A stretch of 15,566 bases of DNA from Eubacteriaceae bacterium UBA1433 (GTDB taxonomy: Bacteria; Bacillota; Clostridia; Eubacteriales; UBA1433). The stretch lies in the NCBI GenBank assembly GCA_002329295.1, contig DCTT01000026.1, positions 119,122 through 134,687 of the forward strand, in the 5' to 3' direction. The notes under the pieces were generated by a model, which saw nothing but the letters and a program-made list of their open reading frames with translations, was not told the origin of the DNA and made no database searches. The position numbers were made by a program, and so were the translations under genes. Numbering within the stretch: the stretch's first letter is position 1; the number at the start of each line of letters is the position of its first letter. Shown here in pieces: positions 13,154 through 15,566 of the stretch.

Positions 13154-13925
13154 ACTCTGCTATTTTTTGATACAAACCTCTTCCTGTAAACGCAATAAAC
13201 CCTTTGTCTCTTAAAATCTGAAGCTGTTGTCTGATTTTTGCACGAATATTTTTATTTTCCGGATGTTTTTGACTTAATATATTTTCAAACTTATAAATTT
13301 CCTGAATTGTAAATTCTTTTCCGGGCAAACTGTTCACACAATGTAATACGTCCATCAGCCATCCTCTGGCAGACAGTTTGCCTATTTCCAGTTGTTTGGA
13401 TAAATTAAGTTTTGAAACAACTTCCTTTTTGGGTGAAATCGCTTTATTTTTTACGATATAAATTCTCCCCTGTTGCGGAATGTTGTTTAGTAATATATTA
13501 CAGCCTACCCATCCTGCTCGCCTTGCCTTTTCGCTTAAGGGGTTTCGCTTTTCTATCATTTGCGGGATAAAAAAATATTTCGGAATCACAAGAAAATTTG
13601 TGATTTCCAGTCTTTCTTTTTCATAAGTTAAAAACATGAAGTCCGGATTTGTATCGCTTGTTATTCGTTCCACCATTGCATCATAAGCTCCGTCTACGAT
13701 TTTATCCCCCAATTTGCCTTTTTTGCTCTTTAACTCATATTCATTTTTACAATTTGAGCAATAAAAATCTGCAACAGGCATGTTATTTGTAAAACGCTGC
13801 AAGGATACCTCTCCGCAGCGGGGACAGTACATATTCTCTGCAGTCCATTTTTCTGTCATGACCCTTATTCCTTGCGAGGCACTTTTATAACTTTCCGCCA
13901 AAGAAATATCCAGTTTTAAGTTCAT
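13152..13925 (-). CDS. dpnC: DpnI-type methyl-directed restriction endonuclease
   Basis: This 257-residue protein is almost the length of Streptococcus pneumoniae DpnI (254) and collinear with it. The N-terminal catalytic domain has a zinc site (C34, C37, C56, C59) and the PD-(D/E)XK residues D53 in PVADFYC, E64 and K66 in ELKSKKG. RRAGWVGCNI (135-144) is a further conserved block. The C-terminal winged helix (about 183-257, LSARGWLMDVLHCVN, IRQQLQILRDKGFI, FTGRGLYQK) is the second reader of methylated DNA in DpnI. The family cuts GATC only when the adenine is methylated, so it protects against Dam-modified phage or plasmid DNA and implies a host without Dam methylation. ATG follows AGGAG eight bases upstream. 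No methyltransferase and no dpnD-like gene lies beside it. Confidence 0.95.
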   Translation of the reverse strand: MNLKLDISLAESYKSASQGIRVMTEKWTAENMYCPRCGEVSLQRFTNNMPVADFYCSNCKNEYELKSKKGKLGDKIVDGAYDAMVERITSDTNPDFMFLTYEKERLEITNFLVIPKYFFIPQMIEKRNPLSEKARRAGWVGCNILLNNIPQQGRIYIVKNKAISPKKEVVSKLNLSKQLEIGKLSARGWLMDVLHCVNSLPGKEFTIQEIYKFENILSQKHPENKNIRAKIRQQLQILRDKGFIAFTGRGLYQKIAE

Positions 13926-13992
13926 GTACTTATCTCCTCTTCACAATTCTCCACCTGTACGATTTCACTGACCTTAGAATTTATCTTAGCAA

Positions 13993-14021
13993 ATTACAAA
14001 TAAAAAATCCATATTTGTCCA
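13993..14021 (-). promoter_or_regulatory. Sigma-A promoter of the DpnI gene
   Basis: On the minus strand TGGACA (14016-14021), a 17-bp spacer and TGTAAT (13993-13998), each a five-of-six match, about 70 bp upstream of the start codon. Confidence 0.65.
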
Positions 14022-14064
14022 GTAGGTTTCTTTACGCCACACATCACAGAAACGTCTTTTTTTT

Positions 14065-14098
14065 AAAAAACGAAATCTCCTAACAAAAGATTTCGTTT
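14065..14098 (-). terminator. Terminator of purC
   Basis: On the minus strand AAACGAAATCT and AGATTTCGTTT make a perfect 11-bp stem with a 9-nt loop, followed by a T-run. It lies about 105 bp past the purC stop and also insulates the DpnI promoter. Confidence 0.8.
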
Positions 14099-14204
14099 CC
14101 AGCTTAATTTTTTAATATATTTTGTTGCGATATTTTTCCCCAAATATCGATTAGGAAAATTCTCTTTTCCGAAGTCGTCTATTATTTGAAGTTCTCCGAA
14201 TTTC

Positions 14205-14891
14205 TCAACCTATTTTTTCCAACAGCATCTTCGCACAATCAATCTGATTGGGAATATTACCGTCTTCGTCTTGAATACGCCAAATATCAGGGGTGATTTC
14301 ATCCGCCACCATCACGTTTCCGTTTTCATCATAACCAAATTCAATTTTAAAATCAATCAGTCTATAGCCCATAGTCGCCAGTTCTTTTTTCAACACCTCT
14401 CCTACCTTTACCAATAGCCCCAATGCCTCTTCATATTGACCCGGTGCCAGCAACCCCTTCATCAAGCACAATCGCTCGCTGATCAGCGGATCTCCTTGCG
14501 CATCCGATTTTAAGGTCACTTCCAGATAGGGCGGCTCAAATGCGATGCCCTCTTCAAGAGCAAAACGTCTGCACATGCTGCCTGCGGTAAAATAACGCAA
14601 TACAAATTCCAGCGGCGGCACCGTAACTTTGCGCACTTCCATCAATCCTTTATCAATATCCGCACTTATGTAATGAGTCGGAATACCGTTTTTTTCCATC
14701 AGCTCAAAAAAGTAACTGGATATTTTTAGCCCGATTTTGCCTTTGCCCTCAACACTTCCGCCTACCGTGTTGGAGCCGGGGTCAAAAACGCCGTTTTCAC
14801 CGGTTGCACTGTCTTTAAACAGCAAATAGACCGCACCGCTTGCCTCATCAAGTAACACATCTTTTGTTTTGCCCGCATACAATGTTTTCAT
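14205..14891 (-). CDS. purC: Phosphoribosylaminoimidazole-succinocarboxamide synthase
   Basis: This 228-residue protein is of the short bacterial type. It joins aspartate to CAIR with ATP to give SAICAR in de novo purine synthesis. Visible family blocks are YAGKTKDV (5-12, ATP loop), FKDSATGENG (25-34), the middle block VRKVTVPPLEFVLRYFTAGS (86-105), DFKIEFG (180-186) and VADEITPD (195-202). The stretch DPGSNTVGGSVEGKG is slightly longer than in the commonest forms, and the final DEITPDIWR differs from the usual SPDTCR pattern, but the catalytic layout holds. The AAGGAG site is about 11 bases before ATG. No other pur gene is adjacent, so it is transcribed alone from a promoter near 14983. Confidence 0.93.
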   Translation of the reverse strand: MKTLYAGKTKDVLLDEASGAVYLLFKDSATGENGVFDPGSNTVGGSVEGKGKIGLKISSYFFELMEKNGIPTHYISADIDKGLMEVRKVTVPPLEFVLRYFTAGSMCRRFALEEGIAFEPPYLEVTLKSDAQGDPLISERLCLMKGLLAPGQYEEALGLLVKVGEVLKKELATMGYRLIDFKIEFGYDENGNVMVADEITPDIWRIQDEDGNIPNQIDCAKMLLEKIG

Positions 14892-14982
14892 TTTGTGACA
14901 TTCTCCTTAAAATCTGTCTCTGTAAATATAAACTTTCCGTTTTTCTCCCATCATTTCAAACATCCCTATTATAACCAAAGCA

Positions 14983-14991
14983 ATTATAACA
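14983..14991 (-). promoter_or_regulatory. Candidate extended -10 promoter of purC
   Basis: On the minus strand TGTTATAAT (14983-14991) is a TGN-extended consensus -10 box. A second TATAAT lies at 14968-14973. The -35 region 17 bp upstream is weak (TTTATC). No purine riboswitch or clear PurR box is visible in 14892-15190, which otherwise looks featureless. Confidence 0.5.
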
Positions 14992-15190
14992 TTTTCGTTT
15001 CAATTGATAAACCTGTTAATGTTGAAAATAATATCGTTTTTTGTTAACGTTCCAAAGGCAACTTTTTTCATTTGCACAATAAAGCTACTTTTTTACTCAC
15101 TCCGATTCTGAATCCAATATTATTGGCTATCACAAAAGCCATGCATCCTTTTTACAAAGTTTTTGATCATTCCATTTTATAGTTATGCGT

Positions 15191-15566
15191 TCAATTTATT
15201 TCCTGTTTAGACCCTTCTGCGAGTTGTTGCAACGCACTCCCGGCTACACGATAAACGGTCCAGTCACTCATCGCCTCTGCACCAAGAGATAAATAGAAGT
15301 CTATGCTGGACTGATTCCAGTCAAGGCACCACCATTCCAATCGCCCGCATCCGCGCTCAATTGCAATTTTAGCCAAAGCAGACAAGAGTCCTTTGCCATA
15401 CCCTTTGTTACGATATTCCGGTCTTACATAAAGGTCTTCCAGATAAATGCCCGCTCTGCCGAGAAAGGTAGAAAAATTGTGAAAAAACAATGCAAAACCG
15501 ACCTCTTTGTCCTGATCCATCACAAAGATGACTTCAGCCTTCTGCTTTTCAAATATCCATTCTTGT
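15191..15566 (-). CDS. GNAT N-acetyltransferase, SAT1/thialysine-type (N-terminus outside window)
   Basis: The frame is open past the right edge, so the first residues are missing; 125 residues are visible. A methionine-like start at 15523 is internal, since the upstream codons (QEWIFEKQKAEVIFV) continue the fold. GIYLEDLYVRPEYRNKGYGK holds the acetyl-CoA-binding RxxGxG loop. LEWWCLDWNQSSIDFY and LGAEAMSDWTVYR match the spermidine/spermine and thialysine acetyltransferase group, where the asparagine and FY segment lie near the active site. It probably acetylates a polyamine or a small amine in the cytoplasm. The substrate is inferred from the family only. Confidence 0.88.
   Translation of the reverse strand, partial: QEWIFEKQKAEVIFVMDQDKEVGFALFFHNFSTFLGRAGIYLEDLYVRPEYRNKGYGKGLLSALAKIAIERGCGRLEWWCLDWNQSSIDFYLSLGAEAMSDWTVYRVAGSALQQLAEGSKQEIN

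Noticed and set aside
15126..15146. TGGCT/AGCCA hairpin downstream of the GNAT gene
   Set aside because: Only five base pairs and no T-run directly after it; not convincing as a terminator.
1..15566. Search for CRISPR repeats, tRNA/rRNA genes, insertion sequences and prophage genes
   Set aside because: No regularly spaced repeats, cloverleaf sequences, transposase motifs or phage structural genes were seen on either strand.

Overview
The window looks like a chromosomal stretch from a low-GC Gram-positive bacterium (Bacillota), most likely a clostridial anaerobe. The evidence is strong AGGAGG-type ribosome sites, near-consensus sigma-A promoters with 17-bp spacers, U-tract hairpin terminators, a Ctc-type L25, a YtrA-type regulator and a short PurC. 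I cannot name a species. Most genes lie on the minus strand; only a nitrilase, a cation exporter and one small membrane protein are on the plus strand.

Positions 1-1355 (minus) hold two envelope genes: the N-terminal part of a membrane-anchored penicillin-binding/beta-lactamase-like serine hydrolase, and a lipoprotein polysaccharide deacetylase. Upstream of the deacetylase, 1356-1840 carries a clear TPP riboswitch with its own terminator but no thiamine gene behind it, only two short open fragments that look like a decayed gene. Positions 1841-3854 (minus) are a three-gene operon (YtrA-type GntR repressor, ABC ATPase, ABC permease) with 4-nt overlaps, a consensus promoter and a palindromic operator at the start site.

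Positions 4194-5147 (plus) encode a complete nitrilase as a single-gene unit. Positions 5223-6228 (plus) encode a CDF metal exporter. It is preceded by a very compact structured leader that begins at the predicted start site and ends in a terminator whose 3' arm can instead pair with the leader's 5' end, which is riboswitch-like logic. Positions 6229-6868 are gene-poor, with decayed or frameshifted small reading frames. Positions 6869-7513 (minus) encode ribosomal protein L25/Ctc with its own promoter and terminator.

Positions 7789-13925 hold DNA-directed genes next to one metabolic enzyme. A PatB-type PLP C-S lyase is followed by a nuclease-helicase of the DUF2075 type. Next come a DUF1848 (CX3CX2C) protein and an O6-alkylguanine-DNA methyltransferase, tightly packed with two unlisted small reading frames, then a small two-helix membrane protein and a solitary DpnI-type endonuclease that cuts methylated GATC. 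DpnI implies that the host does not Dam-methylate its DNA. The window ends with purC (minus) and a 5'-truncated spermidine/thialysine-type GNAT acetyltransferase (minus).

The two most interesting items are the orphan TPP riboswitch (1596-1744) and the compact metal-exporter leader (5258-5340), which I cannot assign to a known class. No tRNA, rRNA, CRISPR array or insertion sequence was recognised.
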